From the NCBI RefSeq assembly GCF_024347395.1, contig NZ_AP025473.1, forward strand, positions 682,001 to 746,000: 64,000 nt of DNA, read 5' to 3'. The notes beneath the pieces are model-generated. The model saw nothing but the letters and a program-made list of their open reading frames with translations. It had not been told where the DNA came from and did not search any database. This DNA is from Vibrio cortegadensis. Lineage in GTDB: Bacteria > Pseudomonadota > Gammaproteobacteria > Enterobacterales > Vibrionaceae. This document shows positions 16,998 through 25,147 of the stretch, in pieces. A program made the position numbers and the translations under genes. The number at the start of each line of letters is the position of its first letter. The stretch's first letter is position 1.

Positions 16998-18527
16998 ATG
17001 GCACGGTCTTATTTCAATAGTACACATAGAAAAAACTATAAATTCAGTTTGTTACTGTCAGTAATGTTTTCTGCAACCCCATTGGCAGCCGTAACCGATC
17101 TCACACCTGAAAAAACGCTTCCTTTGCCCACTGGCGATCAATGGATAGAACATGCGAAAGAAGGCTTACAGCCATACTGGTTAATGGAATCTGCGAAAGG
17201 AGTTCCGGAAGGCAATTTCCCTACATTCCGTTGTGATAATGGTGAGGTGTTAGATGTTAATAACGTCTGTCCCGAATTAAACCTTAGCTGGATATCACCG
17301 CATTTTGATCGTGACTACACTCGGATGAAGTCTCGACAAATATACGCGTATGGGGTGATTTATCATCTGACTGGTAATGAAGAAGCGCTCGCTTTGGCAA
17401 AGTCTGGTGTCGATTTTCTATTGAGAAATCGAATAGATAACGAACATGGTGGGTTCATTAGCTTCGTTAAAGATGGACAACCAGGTTTGGAGTGGCAACA
17501 GAGAACATCACAAGATCAAGCATATGCGTTAGTTGGTTTGGCTTTTTATTACTACTTGACTCGTGATCCTGTAGTGGAAAAGGCATTAATTAAACAGCAA
17601 GCATTCATTTTTGAGCAGTATAAGAACCTCAAAAATAATGATTTGAATTGGGTGTTAAGAGATGACGATGAGCAGAGTGCTAAACAGCGAGAGTTGGTGG
17701 CTCAACTCGATCAGATCAACGGCTATCTGCTGCTTGTCACTCCGTTATTACCCGAGAAAGTGCAGAAAAAATGGCGTCAGGATCTTTATTGGCTAACAGA
17801 TCAAATGACGAAACAGTATTATTCTGTGGAAGAGAAACGATACTATGGGGCAATTCATCACAAAGCAATGATGATGCAAGAGGCAAAGCACAATGATTTT
17901 GCTCACACAACAAAAGCGTTCTGGATGACTTATCTGGTCGGAAGGTATTTTGATAATACAGACTGGGAAACGTTGGGTGAACAAGGGATGCGAGTCACCG
18001 TCGACAGAGCCAGTAATACTTATGATTTTTCAGTCGCGGAAGCTTATTTCATTGAACCGCTGAAAACTCTGTGGCATGGACGAAAAAAGGTCTCTGGATG
18101 GAAGAGTCGACCATATAATCCATGGACCTCTTCTTGGGAGTGGGCGGAACTGGATCAATCTTCAATGACATTGAACATGTTGGATGGCAGTCGGATCACC
18201 CAGCAATCGGATACACAGCATGCTTTCATGAATGCTTGGGTTGATCATCAATATGGTGGGGTAGGGTTAAACTCCAGAAGTACTAAAGCGTTCCATTGGG
18301 GTAATGGTTACCATCAATTTGAGCATGCATTAGTTGGGTATTTAAGCGCCAAACAGCATTACAAGAAGCCTGCTCGGCTCTATTTTGCATTACCGGAAGG
18401 CTACAAAGGTGTGATCGAGCCTTATTATTATCAAGGAGATATTCAAACCAAGCAAAGTCTGGGTAAAATTGAACAGATTGAAGGCTTAACAAAACAACGT
18501 ATTAGCTTTATTCATATAACGCCTTAA
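16998..18527 (+). CDS. Exported AGE-family (N-acylglucosamine 2-epimerase-like) protein
   Basis: 509 residues. A hydrophobic segment at about 16-34 ending PLAAVTD looks like a signal peptide, so the enzyme is probably periplasmic or secreted. The rest is an (alpha/alpha)6 barrel of the AGE type: HFDRDYTRMKSRQIYAYGVIYHLTG, DNEHGGFISFV, RTSQDQAYALVGLAFYYYLTRD and ETLWHG-like LKTLWHGRKKV. AGE enzymes isomerise or cleave sugars, but most are cytoplasmic; an exported member suggests action on a polysaccharide or oligosaccharide. AGGAG lies 10 bases before the ATG. It follows qrr by 142 bases and ends in a strong terminator. Substrate is unknown. Confidence 0.82.
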   Translation: MARSYFNSTHRKNYKFSLLLSVMFSATPLAAVTDLTPEKTLPLPTGDQWIEHAKEGLQPYWLMESAKGVPEGNFPTFRCDNGEVLDVNNVCPELNLSWISPHFDRDYTRMKSRQIYAYGVIYHLTGNEEALALAKSGVDFLLRNRIDNEHGGFISFVKDGQPGLEWQQRTSQDQAYALVGLAFYYYLTRDPVVEKALIKQQAFIFEQYKNLKNNDLNWVLRDDDEQSAKQRELVAQLDQINGYLLLVTPLLPEKVQKKWRQDLYWLTDQMTKQYYSVEEKRYYGAIHHKAMMMQEAKHNDFAHTTKAFWMTYLVGRYFDNTDWETLGEQGMRVTVDRASNTYDFSVAEAYFIEPLKTLWHGRKKVSGWKSRPYNPWTSSWEWAELDQSSMTLNMLDGSRITQQSDTQHAFMNAWVDHQYGGVGLNSRSTKAFHWGNGYHQFEHALVGYLSAKQHYKKPARLYFALPEGYKGVIEPYYYQGDIQTKQSLGKIEQIEGLTKQRISFIHITP

Positions 18528-18554
18528 TGGTGTGAGTTTTGAATATAAAAAAGG

Positions 18555-18589
18555 AAGGCTAAGCAAAAGTGGCTTAGCCTTTATTTTTT
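18555..18589. terminator. Bidirectional terminator between AGE gene and XRE regulator
   Basis: Perfect 10-bp stem AAGGCTAAGC / GCTTAGCCTT followed by TTATTTTTT; on the minus strand T-rich sequence also follows, serving both convergent genes. Confidence 0.88.
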
Positions 18590-18629
18590 GTGCTGTTCAC
18601 TGTCGGTTACTCATCTATTTTCTTTGATA

Positions 18630-20150
18630 TTACTCTGCACCACATTTCGCGTAGCAACTTGGCTTTCTAGGGCATGAGCCGCCTCTAGAGCAAATTAAAC
18701 GAGCCTCAGTTTCAATGCCGCGTTCGATCCAGTTAATGTTCAGGATTTTTGCAATCGTCGTGAGATCTTTCTTAATATGCCTTGGGATGATCACGGATCC
18801 ACCATTACTCACACAGGACGCTTTTAGCTCTTCAGCAATGGATCGGGAATCCCCACCTTGTGCATCAATTGCTGGGTTTAAATCAATACCAGCGCATAAC
18901 ACTCGGTTGTTGCCTGCAGGATCTGTCATGTTGACCGATTCGCAGCAGTAGATTCTTGGTTCATCACCAACATTCAGTATGGAGATTTGTGCTGAGCTGC
19001 CAGCTTTCGGCTCAGAAAGGCGTCTAAATACCGCCCAATGCTGACAAGGGTCTGCAACGGTTCTCATGTTACCCCAAGGCAGAGGTATGCCATTACCGCG
19101 ATAGACGGCTTTTAGTTTTCCAGGGCCATAGGCATCGAAATAGTGCCAGTGTGGGTAAGGTGAAACAACGGTCATTCTCCTCATTGCAACAGATGGGGAA
19201 ACACCTGCGAGTTTGTGTACGTCAATTTCATAACCGCTGCGATCCAGTAACTGGCGGAAAGGGACTTTAGGGCAGAGTAATGCACCAGCAAAGAAGCTTG
19301 ATTCAAAATCGCGCCAAGCTTGTAAGATATCTTGTGAATTGAGTACCGAGGTTGGTTCGCTAGATCCGCTGTCTTCCCAACTGCTGTTATGCCCAACTGA
19401 AAGTACACTCTTCAAGCCTTCTTTACTGTGTAAAATACAGTGGCCGATGTAAACCGCCAGATCGTATTTAAGACGAGTAGGGTACTGCTTGAGTATTTCA
19501 TTGAGGTAAATGGTACTTGGCGGCTCAAAGAAAGAGGTGACTAGCTGCTTTGCATTGATGCCCAATTCGTCGACTACATCTTTTGGGGTTCGGTTGACCC
19601 AGCGAATTTGTATCCCCAAACTCTTCGCAATGTCGATCAAATCTTCAACGGCTAAATTTAATCTCTTAAGTCCAACCTCTTCTGCTGCTCGTTCAAGGTC
19701 AGGGAAGTGATTTTGTAAGCTCTCTTGGTGTGCTCGAATTAAAAGATGAGCAAATTGGCGCCCTGTGATTCCCGTCTGCGACAACATTTCAGGTATCGCT
19801 ATTTGTAGAATGTCATTAGAGAACAGGAAGCTTGGCTCTAATGCCATTCCACTGATCCCCCCCCTATTTCCCTTATCTGGAGTGATTGCTTGTTGCTCCG
19901 GTTCATCATCTAAAAACCAAGTGGGTTCTTTTTGAAAAACGTTCGCGATGACTTCTAGCATATCGATGCTTGGGACACGCTTTCCTCGCTCAATCATCGA
20001 GAGATAAGAAACAGATGGCGCGTACTCTGGGTTGACGCGTATACATCGTGCAGAGAGATCTTCCATTGTTAAATGGTTACGTTTTCTAAGGTTCCTAATT
20101 TTAGTCCCTAAGAAATGTGACTGTCTGACTAAGCTTTTTGATAAGGCCAT
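18630..20150 (-). CDS. XRE-family regulator with degenerate M78-like domain and Cys-rich tail (DUF3612-like)
   Basis: 506 residues. An XRE helix-turn-helix is at about 13-70 (LRKRNHLTMEDLSARCI, VSYLSMIERGKRVPSIDMLEVIANVF). The middle resembles the IrrE/M78 fold of ScfR/RamB-type acyl-metabolism regulators (LKYDLAVYIGHCILHSKEG; FESSFFAGALLCPKVPFRQLL), but the metal-binding HExxH is replaced by VYIGH, so it cannot be a protease. The C-terminus ends in a four-cysteine cluster, CSRGGSCPRKPSCYAKC. In ScfR-like proteins this half senses short-chain acyl compounds. It is divergent from the orphan gene at 20376, with palindromes between them. DUF3612 is my recollection of the domain name. Confidence 0.82.
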   Translation of the reverse strand: MALSKSLVRQSHFLGTKIRNLRKRNHLTMEDLSARCIRVNPEYAPSVSYLSMIERGKRVPSIDMLEVIANVFQKEPTWFLDDEPEQQAITPDKGNRGGISGMALEPSFLFSNDILQIAIPEMLSQTGITGRQFAHLLIRAHQESLQNHFPDLERAAEEVGLKRLNLAVEDLIDIAKSLGIQIRWVNRTPKDVVDELGINAKQLVTSFFEPPSTIYLNEILKQYPTRLKYDLAVYIGHCILHSKEGLKSVLSVGHNSSWEDSGSSEPTSVLNSQDILQAWRDFESSFFAGALLCPKVPFRQLLDRSGYEIDVHKLAGVSPSVAMRRMTVVSPYPHWHYFDAYGPGKLKAVYRGNGIPLPWGNMRTVADPCQHWAVFRRLSEPKAGSSAQISILNVGDEPRIYCCESVNMTDPAGNNRVLCAGIDLNPAIDAQGGDSRSIAEELKASCVSNGGSVIIPRHIKKDLTTIAKILNINWIERGIETEARLICSRGGSCPRKPSCYAKCGAE

Positions 20151-20202
20151 TTTGTAAAATTCACACTGTAAAATTTTTGTTGTGAAATTGTAGTCAAAAA
20201 AG

Positions 20203-20215
20203 TTGTAGTCTACAA
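20203..20215. promoter_or_regulatory. Candidate operator of the XRE regulator
   Basis: Dyad TTGTAG-T-CTACAA in the divergent region between 20150 and 20376. Close by are repeated TGTAAAATT words (near 20154 and 20168) and TTGTGAAATTGTAG. This cluster is a likely binding site for the divergently coded regulator; assignment is by position only. Confidence 0.5.
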
Positions 20216-20375
20216 ACTAAGCAATTCACAAACCGATAACAAAAATAAACATCTGTTTGGAATAATTGCTCTAGAACACAGTTTTGATGAGTTAATCACC
20301 ACGTTTGCAGAGTAAAAATAGAGCTGAAGACAGGGATAGTTAACCAACAATATAGTTAGCCAAGAGGGAAAGACT

Positions 20376-20951
20376 ATGAATATGCTTACATTCGATAAAA
20401 CAGAAATACAAAAACAAAACAAACCATTTATCGCTGAAGCTGTCTTTGCCGTAGAGACTATCAGCGCAAACCAGCAGAGCGAAAAGCAGATCAAAGCTAA
20501 ACAGCTACTTGATAGACTTTTTCCACTAGAAAATGGTACTCATCAAGATGTAACAAGCTACGTAATTGACTATCGCCACGTTCTGGCTTACTTCAAAAAC
20601 GGTCAGCACAGTGGTTTGAAACACCCAAAACACTTTGTAGCATACATGGGAGAAAAGTCGGACCCTGCTTCAATTCTCCTGAAAGATGGTAGTGGTAGCC
20701 ACCTTGAGGTTCAGTTTGGCTGTCGTAAGGGGACAGGTTGTGTTGAGCTGATTAGTATCGATGATATTCAACTCGAAACTTGCACCACATTTAGCCAAAT
20801 CCCAACAGAGTCGAGCATGGCAGCCATGCGTCATTGGGTTAGCTTAGTAAAAGGTGATGAGCGTGGAAAACCAAGAGCATGCAGCGAAGATAAAGAATTT
20901 ACAGCGAAAAGTGGTGAAGATTATTGTCTAGATTACTGTTTTAATATCTAG
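20376..20951 (+). CDS. Conserved-looking cytoplasmic protein of unknown function, divergent from XRE regulator
   Basis: 191 residues, no signal peptide or membrane segment. I do not recognise a family with confidence. Notable parts are an ordered core (DVTSYVIDYRHVLAYFKNG, HPKHFVAYMGE, ILLKDGSGSHLEVQFGCRKGTGCVELISIDDIQLETCTTF), a conserved-looking HWVSLVKGDERGK, and a C-terminal Cys pair (EDYCLDYC). The start has AGAGGGAAAG in front and a strong terminator follows, so it is a genuine single gene. Its divergent arrangement with the ScfR-like regulator suggests it is the regulator's target and acts in carbon or acyl metabolism; that is inference. Confidence 0.8.
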   Translation: MNMLTFDKTEIQKQNKPFIAEAVFAVETISANQQSEKQIKAKQLLDRLFPLENGTHQDVTSYVIDYRHVLAYFKNGQHSGLKHPKHFVAYMGEKSDPASILLKDGSGSHLEVQFGCRKGTGCVELISIDDIQLETCTTFSQIPTESSMAAMRHWVSLVKGDERGKPRACSEDKEFTAKSGEDYCLDYCFNI

Positions 20952-20964
20952 TGATACCAAACCG

Positions 20965-21000
20965 AAAGAAGGCTTCCTTAATGGGAAGCCTTCTTTGTTT
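20965..21000 (+). terminator. Rho-independent terminator after the 191-residue gene
   Basis: Perfect 13-bp stem AAAGAAGGCTTCC / GGAAGCCTTCTTT, 6-base loop, then GTTT. Confidence 0.88.
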
Positions 21001-21024
21001 CAATCTGAGATAACTAAATGGGTA

Positions 21025-21072
21025 GTTACTGAGTTGGGTTGTTACTGAATTGGGCTATTACTGAATTAGCTG
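21025..21072. repeat. Three 16-bp degenerate tandem repeats
   Basis: GTTACTGAGTTGGGTT, GTTACTGAATTGGGCT and ATTACTGAATTAGCTG run head to tail in the gap between a terminator and the 3' end of the GGDEF gene. Confidence 0.75.
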
Positions 21073-21103
21073 AAACGGGATCGGCAAAAATGTATGTGCA
21101 AAA

Positions 21104-22120
21104 CTAAATCGGCATTACTCGATTTCGACCTAGTTTTTTTGCTTCATATAATAGTTTGTCTGCACGATCGATCAACTGAATAGGTGACTCACCTTCAATA
21201 AATTCGGCCACCCCAAAGGATGCCGTGATATTCCCAACTTGTTTGCCACTGCGTCGATCTTTTACCGATAGTTTTTCAATGCTACGGCGGTTAGTTTCTG
21301 CAAATTGGCGTGCAATTCTGAGAGATTTATTCGGTACGATGATTGCGAACTCTTCACCACCAAAGCGATAAGCGGTAATGCCATCTCTACAACTGAGCTG
21401 GAGCCGACGAGCAATGCCTTTGATAACGGTATCACCAAATAGATGACCGTACTCATCGTTGAATGATTTGAAATAATCAATATCTGCTAAAATCAGGCAC
21501 ATAGGTTGATTTGCTTTGCACAATGTCTCTAAATCGCGATCAAATGAGCCTCGGTTATAAAGACTAGAAAGGCTATCAAAAAGCGCGTCTTTCTGTACAT
21601 CCACAAGCTGTGACTTCAAACGAGAAATTTCTTCGCTAGCCGTGGTCAACTGAGTATTCAAAAATTGAGTCGAGTGACGAATATCTCTAGATTCAGACAC
21701 CAGCTTTCTAATCACCTTCATGACTTCATCCATTGACAAGCCTTCATCTTCCACACGAGAAAGATTACTGAAGCTTTGGTTGATCATATCTGAAAATGCC
21801 GAAGTGTCAGCAAGAGTATCATTCATAGAGTGAGCGACTTCATTGATCAAAACTTCAATACTGGCGCGTAATTCGTTCATGTTTGTTTCAGAGCGACTCG
21901 CGACATAATTATTGTAAAGTTGCTCGGCAGTTGCTGGTGGGCAAATACCATAATGTTCAATAATGCCGTCCATCTCACGATTAAGTTGAGGAATGGCATT
22001 ATCAACGTAGGTATACCACAATGCATAATTCGCCGGTGTCGTTGAGACACGGTTCTTCATCATCAGTGGAACTGCTTTTTTAAGATTAGCCGTAGATTTT
22101 TGAAATTCGTCTTTTTTCAT
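21104..22120 (-). CDS. Cytoplasmic diguanylate cyclase (GGEEF)
   Basis: 338 residues without membrane segments. The N-terminal about 150 residues are helical (PANYALWYTYVDNAIPQLN; later a coiled-coil TEEISRLKSQLV-like stretch), followed by a GGDEF domain with DALFDSLSSLYNRGSFDRDL, DIDYFKSFNDEYGH and an active GGEEF at 254-258. No RxxD I-site lies at the expected place, so product feedback may be weak. The N-terminal layout is shared by a group of Vibrio and Shewanella cyclases whose signal is unknown. It is monocistronic. Confidence 0.9.
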   Translation of the reverse strand: MKKDEFQKSTANLKKAVPLMMKNRVSTTPANYALWYTYVDNAIPQLNREMDGIIEHYGICPPATAEQLYNNYVASRSETNMNELRASIEVLINEVAHSMNDTLADTSAFSDMINQSFSNLSRVEDEGLSMDEVMKVIRKLVSESRDIRHSTQFLNTQLTTASEEISRLKSQLVDVQKDALFDSLSSLYNRGSFDRDLETLCKANQPMCLILADIDYFKSFNDEYGHLFGDTVIKGIARRLQLSCRDGITAYRFGGEEFAIIVPNKSLRIARQFAETNRRSIEKLSVKDRRSGKQVGNITASFGVAEFIEGESPIQLIDRADKLLYEAKKLGRNRVMPI

Positions 22121-22376
22121 TATTCATTCTATTAATTGAATTACTAATGGCTAGCTTGACTATACGATCACTTAGTTTGACGAGAAAAGGCATAATTACA
22201 AAAAACTTGAGTTCATTGAACCTGTAATTAATGGTGCTTTAACGAAAAACCCTCATTGGTGCAATGTTTCGTACAAAGTACTAACAAATTCAAGCGCTTT
22301 TAGTGAGAAACCCCTGTTATTCTAGTTAATCCTTGCCTATTTTGCGATCTAAATTGCAGACTTTATTAAATGCATG

Positions 22377-22433
22377 GGCAGAGTTACTTATCTATAGAAG
22401 TGAATGAATGGACTACGGAATGATAACTCTGCC
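22377..22433. repeat. Inverted repeat in the 333-base gap upstream of the GGEEF cyclase
   Basis: Arms GGCAGAGTTA (22377-22386) and TAACTCTGCC (22424-22433) are perfect complements 37 bases apart, just past the 3' end of the minus-strand EamA gene. It lacks a T-run. Nothing else recognisable is seen in 22121-22453. Confidence 0.45.
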
Positions 22434-22453
22434 GATTAATAGAGATCCGATGC

Positions 22454-23350
22454 TTAGCTCGATTGAGACAAATTTGGTGAATTGCTTTTTTTCAATGCAA
22501 TGAGTATCTGTGGAAGTAAAGAGGTGATGATCATACCAGCCATCAGTGCGTATTGAAGCAATGTAAAAGATTCACTTAACAGAAGTAATCCCGTAATAAT
22601 TCCCGCAATTGGATTTGCGATCCCCCCAAATGTGAAATCGACGACAGACATTCGCTGCAGTAACCAAACGTACATACCATACCCAAACGCAGTATTTAGA
22701 ATCACTAACCAACTTAAGCCAGCTACATTTTTGAAGTCAACGTGGGCTAATGCATGAGTGTAAACGTTGGGGTTTATAACAGAATGCAGTGCAGCCGCTA
22801 AGCTTAAAATCGCCCCGCCAATAATTAACTGCCAACTTAAAACCTTCCACCAATGCATACGGTTTCCAAGTGATTTTGTTATGCCGCTGCCGATCACAAT
22901 GCAGAGGATGGCCGTTACCATGGCCAATAAACCAACGGGGTTCAGTGTAATAGAGTTAGGATCGAATAATTTCCACGCCAGAAAAATCAGCAATGTCCCA
23001 GATATTGCCTGAACTGTTGTCGGACGGCGCTTATATCTTACCCAGTGGAACAGCATGGCAAAAACAGGGACAGAAACCATTCCCACACCAGAAATGGCAG
23101 AAGGAAGGGTTAAAGCCATCACAAAGATCAAGCTAAAGAATATGGCAATGTTGATTAAACCTAAACTGAACAGAATTCGCCATTCACCTTTTTCTGGCAA
23201 ACTTGGCTTTAGCATGAGTAAGAGTAAACCAGCGGGAAGCGCTCGGATTGCTCCTAATAAAAGCGGAGGCCAGTCGGGTAAAGTGTATTGAGTCACCGCA
23301 TAGGTGGTACCCCAAAAGAAGGCAGGGATCATCGCTAGAAGTATATTCAT
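22454..23350 (-). CDS. EamA/DMT-family transporter paired with MarR regulator
   Basis: 298 residues, about ten helices in two EamA repeats (AFFWGTTYAVTQYTLPDWPPLLLGAIRALPAG at the N-terminus; LSWLVILNTAFGYGMYVWLLQRMSVVDFTFGGIANP in the second half). Probably an inner-membrane exporter of metabolites or drugs. It is divergent from a marR gene, and three AAGAT/ATCTT dyads fill the 132-bp space between, the usual layout of a MarR-repressed efflux gene. Substrate unknown. Confidence 0.88.
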   Translation of the reverse strand: MNILLAMIPAFFWGTTYAVTQYTLPDWPPLLLGAIRALPAGLLLLMLKPSLPEKGEWRILFSLGLINIAIFFSLIFVMALTLPSAISGVGMVSVPVFAMLFHWVRYKRRPTTVQAISGTLLIFLAWKLFDPNSITLNPVGLLAMVTAILCIVIGSGITKSLGNRMHWWKVLSWQLIIGGAILSLAAALHSVINPNVYTHALAHVDFKNVAGLSWLVILNTAFGYGMYVWLLQRMSVVDFTFGGIANPIAGIITGLLLLSESFTLLQYALMAGMIITSLLPQILIALKKSNSPNLSQSS

Positions 23351-23356
23351 ATTAAT

Positions 23357-23455
23357 TATCTTTATGTGAAGATATTTGTGTGTAATCTACGCTTTAAATT
23401 ACGCACTGTAAAGTATCTTTATGTTAAGACACTTCGTGCTAAGATACTTAATCTT
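23357..23455. promoter_or_regulatory. Three MarR-type operator boxes
   Basis: TATCTT-N6-AAGATA at 23357-23374, TATCTT-N6-AAGACA at 23414-23431, and AAGAT-N5-ATCTT at 23441-23455, all in the divergent promoter region. The repeated half-site ATCTT/AAGAT is typical of MarR-family operators. Confidence 0.75.
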
Positions 23456-23482
23456 GATGTTTGAATCTGCGGAGTAGGGTAT

Positions 23483-23965
23483 ATGGATGCGATTGATAGA
23501 GTTGTCGCTCAGTGGGTAAAAGAGAAGCCTGAATTAAATACTGATCCGATGGCATTAATGGGACGTTTGATGCGTGTGACTAAACACATGGAAGCAGAGG
23601 TGGCTACGTTACATAAGCAATATGATCTAAAAATGGGGGAATTTGATGTACTGGCTACGCTACGCCGAGCGGGACAACCGTATAAATTAACCCCTTCAGA
23701 ATTGATTGAATCAATGATGCTTACCTCTGGTGCTATGACGAACCGACTCGACAAGCTTGAAGGGAAAGGTCTTATCGAGAGAGAGCATAGTAAGAAGGAC
23801 CGGCGCAGTGTGACGGTGATATTAACAACCACAGGATTGAATTTAATTGAAGAAATGATAGAGCAACATGTCGATATTCAAACCCGTTTAGTGACGGCAT
23901 TAACGCCAGATCAGATTCAACAGGCCAATGGATTATTAAAAAACTTGTTGGCCGATTTTGAGTAA
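23483..23965 (+). CDS. MarR-family regulator, divergent from EamA exporter
   Basis: 160 residues. The winged helix reads LKMGEFDVLATLRRAGQPYKLTPSELIESMMLTSGAMTNRLDKLEGKGLIEREHSKKDRRSVTVILTTTG, the HTH and wing of MarR proteins. GGAGTAGGG lies just before the ATG. The three dyads upstream probably bind it, giving autoregulation and control of the exporter. Ligand is unknown; related proteins answer to phenolic compounds. Confidence 0.9.
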   Translation: MDAIDRVVAQWVKEKPELNTDPMALMGRLMRVTKHMEAEVATLHKQYDLKMGEFDVLATLRRAGQPYKLTPSELIESMMLTSGAMTNRLDKLEGKGLIEREHSKKDRRSVTVILTTTGLNLIEEMIEQHVDIQTRLVTALTPDQIQQANGLLKNLLADFE

Positions 23966-24036
23966 TGGCTCTCAGATGAATTGAAAGAGATTTGTTATCA
24001 ATAATAGTATGTTCATTTACCAATAAGCACTAACTT

Positions 24037-24402
24037 ATGATGACCTTAAAATCTATTGAAGACTACCTAGAACAATGTGTCGCGGCAGAATCGAGTTATC
24101 CATTTGGACCTGAGGCTTTAGTATTTAAAGTCAAAGGTAAAATGTTTGCGTTAACGTCTCAGACCTCAGATGATCCCTATGTGACGTTGAAATGTACGCC
24201 TGCCGATGGGGAAGTGCTCGTCAGTGAATTTGATGCCATTCGTCCGGGTTATCATATGAACAAGAGACACTGGATTTCGGTTGCAATGAATGGTGATGTT
24301 GATGAAGCGATGCTGCAAGATTTGGCCGATCGGTCGTATAGGTTGGTCGTCAGTAAATTAAAAAAATCAGACCGTGAAGAGCTCAATAACTCAAACCAGT
24401 GA
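24037..24402 (+). CDS. MmcQ/YjbR-family protein
   Basis: 121 residues. Family features: IEDYLEQCVAAESSYPFGPEALVFKVKGKMFAL, VTLKCTPADGE, IRPGYHMNKRHWISVAMNGDVDEAMLQDLADRSYRLV, characteristic of the YjbR double-stranded-DNA-binding-like fold. Function is poorly known. A second in-frame ATG directly follows the first. It is in the same direction as marR, 72 bases downstream. Confidence 0.88.
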   Translation: MMTLKSIEDYLEQCVAAESSYPFGPEALVFKVKGKMFALTSQTSDDPYVTLKCTPADGEVLVSEFDAIRPGYHMNKRHWISVAMNGDVDEAMLQDLADRSYRLVVSKLKKSDREELNNSNQ

Positions 24403-24458
24403 TGCTCTTAAACCATATAAATTGATAGTGAGATTCCCATTATTATTGATACTTAGGG

Positions 24459-24486
24459 GCTATGTATCAAAAGCTATGTATCAAAA
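24459..24486. repeat. Perfect 14-bp tandem duplication upstream of methyltransferase
   Basis: GCTATGTATCAAAA occurs twice head to tail (24459-24472 and 24473-24486). The second copy runs into the AAAAGGAA ribosome-binding site. Each copy carries an ATG in a different frame. Confidence 0.85.
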
Positions 24487-24497
24487 GGAATTTGATA

Positions 24498-25103
24498 ATG
24501 AAAGCTAATTACGATCTGATTTCACAGCAGTGGACTGAAATACGACAGAATCTACCTACCCCAGATAAAGTCTTATTTAACGAATTTATTCACTGTCTAC
24601 CATTAAATGCTCATGTTCTTGATCTTGGCTGCGGTACTGGTATTCCAATTGATCAACTAATGATTAAACATGGTTTTCAAGTTCTTGGTGTTGATGGCTC
24701 CGAAAAGCTGCTGCAATCCGCACGATCTCTACTTCCTCAAGCTCAGTTTATCCATGCAAAATTAGAAACCTATGATATCGGGAGTATTTATCAAGGGATC
24801 ATTATTTGGGACTGCTTATTCCATATACCCCGAGAACACCACGAAGAGATTTTGAGGAAAGTGTATAACGCACTAGATAAGGATGGCGTGGCCATCATTT
24901 CAAGCGGTGGTAGTAAAGAAAATATTCCAGCATTTACCGGAACCATGTTTGATGTGGAGTTTTATTATGATGCCTACCCCGTAGATGACCTAGTCAACCT
25001 GTGTAAGAAGATCGGTTTTTCCATATTGAAACAGAAGTTAGTCAACAAACCTGATGGGATTCGAGACAAAGGTCGACTTGGATTGTTGTTGATTAAAGAG
25101 TAA
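24498..25103 (+). CDS. Class I SAM-dependent methyltransferase
   Basis: 201 residues from ATG 24498, chosen because AAAAGGAATTTGATA lies before it; an open frame from 24462 has no ribosome-binding site. Motif I is HVLDLGCGTGIPIDQL (about 40-55), with acidic motif II LGVDGSEKLLQSA and post-motif IIWDCLFHIPREHHEEILRKVY. The substrate is unknown; the fold is that of small-molecule methyltransferases. It is followed 44 bases later by the EamA gene on the same strand. Confidence 0.88.
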   Translation: MKANYDLISQQWTEIRQNLPTPDKVLFNEFIHCLPLNAHVLDLGCGTGIPIDQLMIKHGFQVLGVDGSEKLLQSARSLLPQAQFIHAKLETYDIGSIYQGIIIWDCLFHIPREHHEEILRKVYNALDKDGVAIISSGGSKENIPAFTGTMFDVEFYYDAYPVDDLVNLCKKIGFSILKQKLVNKPDGIRDKGRLGLLLIKE

Positions 25104-25147
25104 AACAGTGAGACATCAAATTTGTGTAGAAAGGAGTTCTCACACCG

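Noticed and set aside
20376..20951. Idea that the 191-residue protein is a malate-synthase-related fragment
   Set aside because: Only a vague resemblance from memory; no malate synthase active-site motif is visible.
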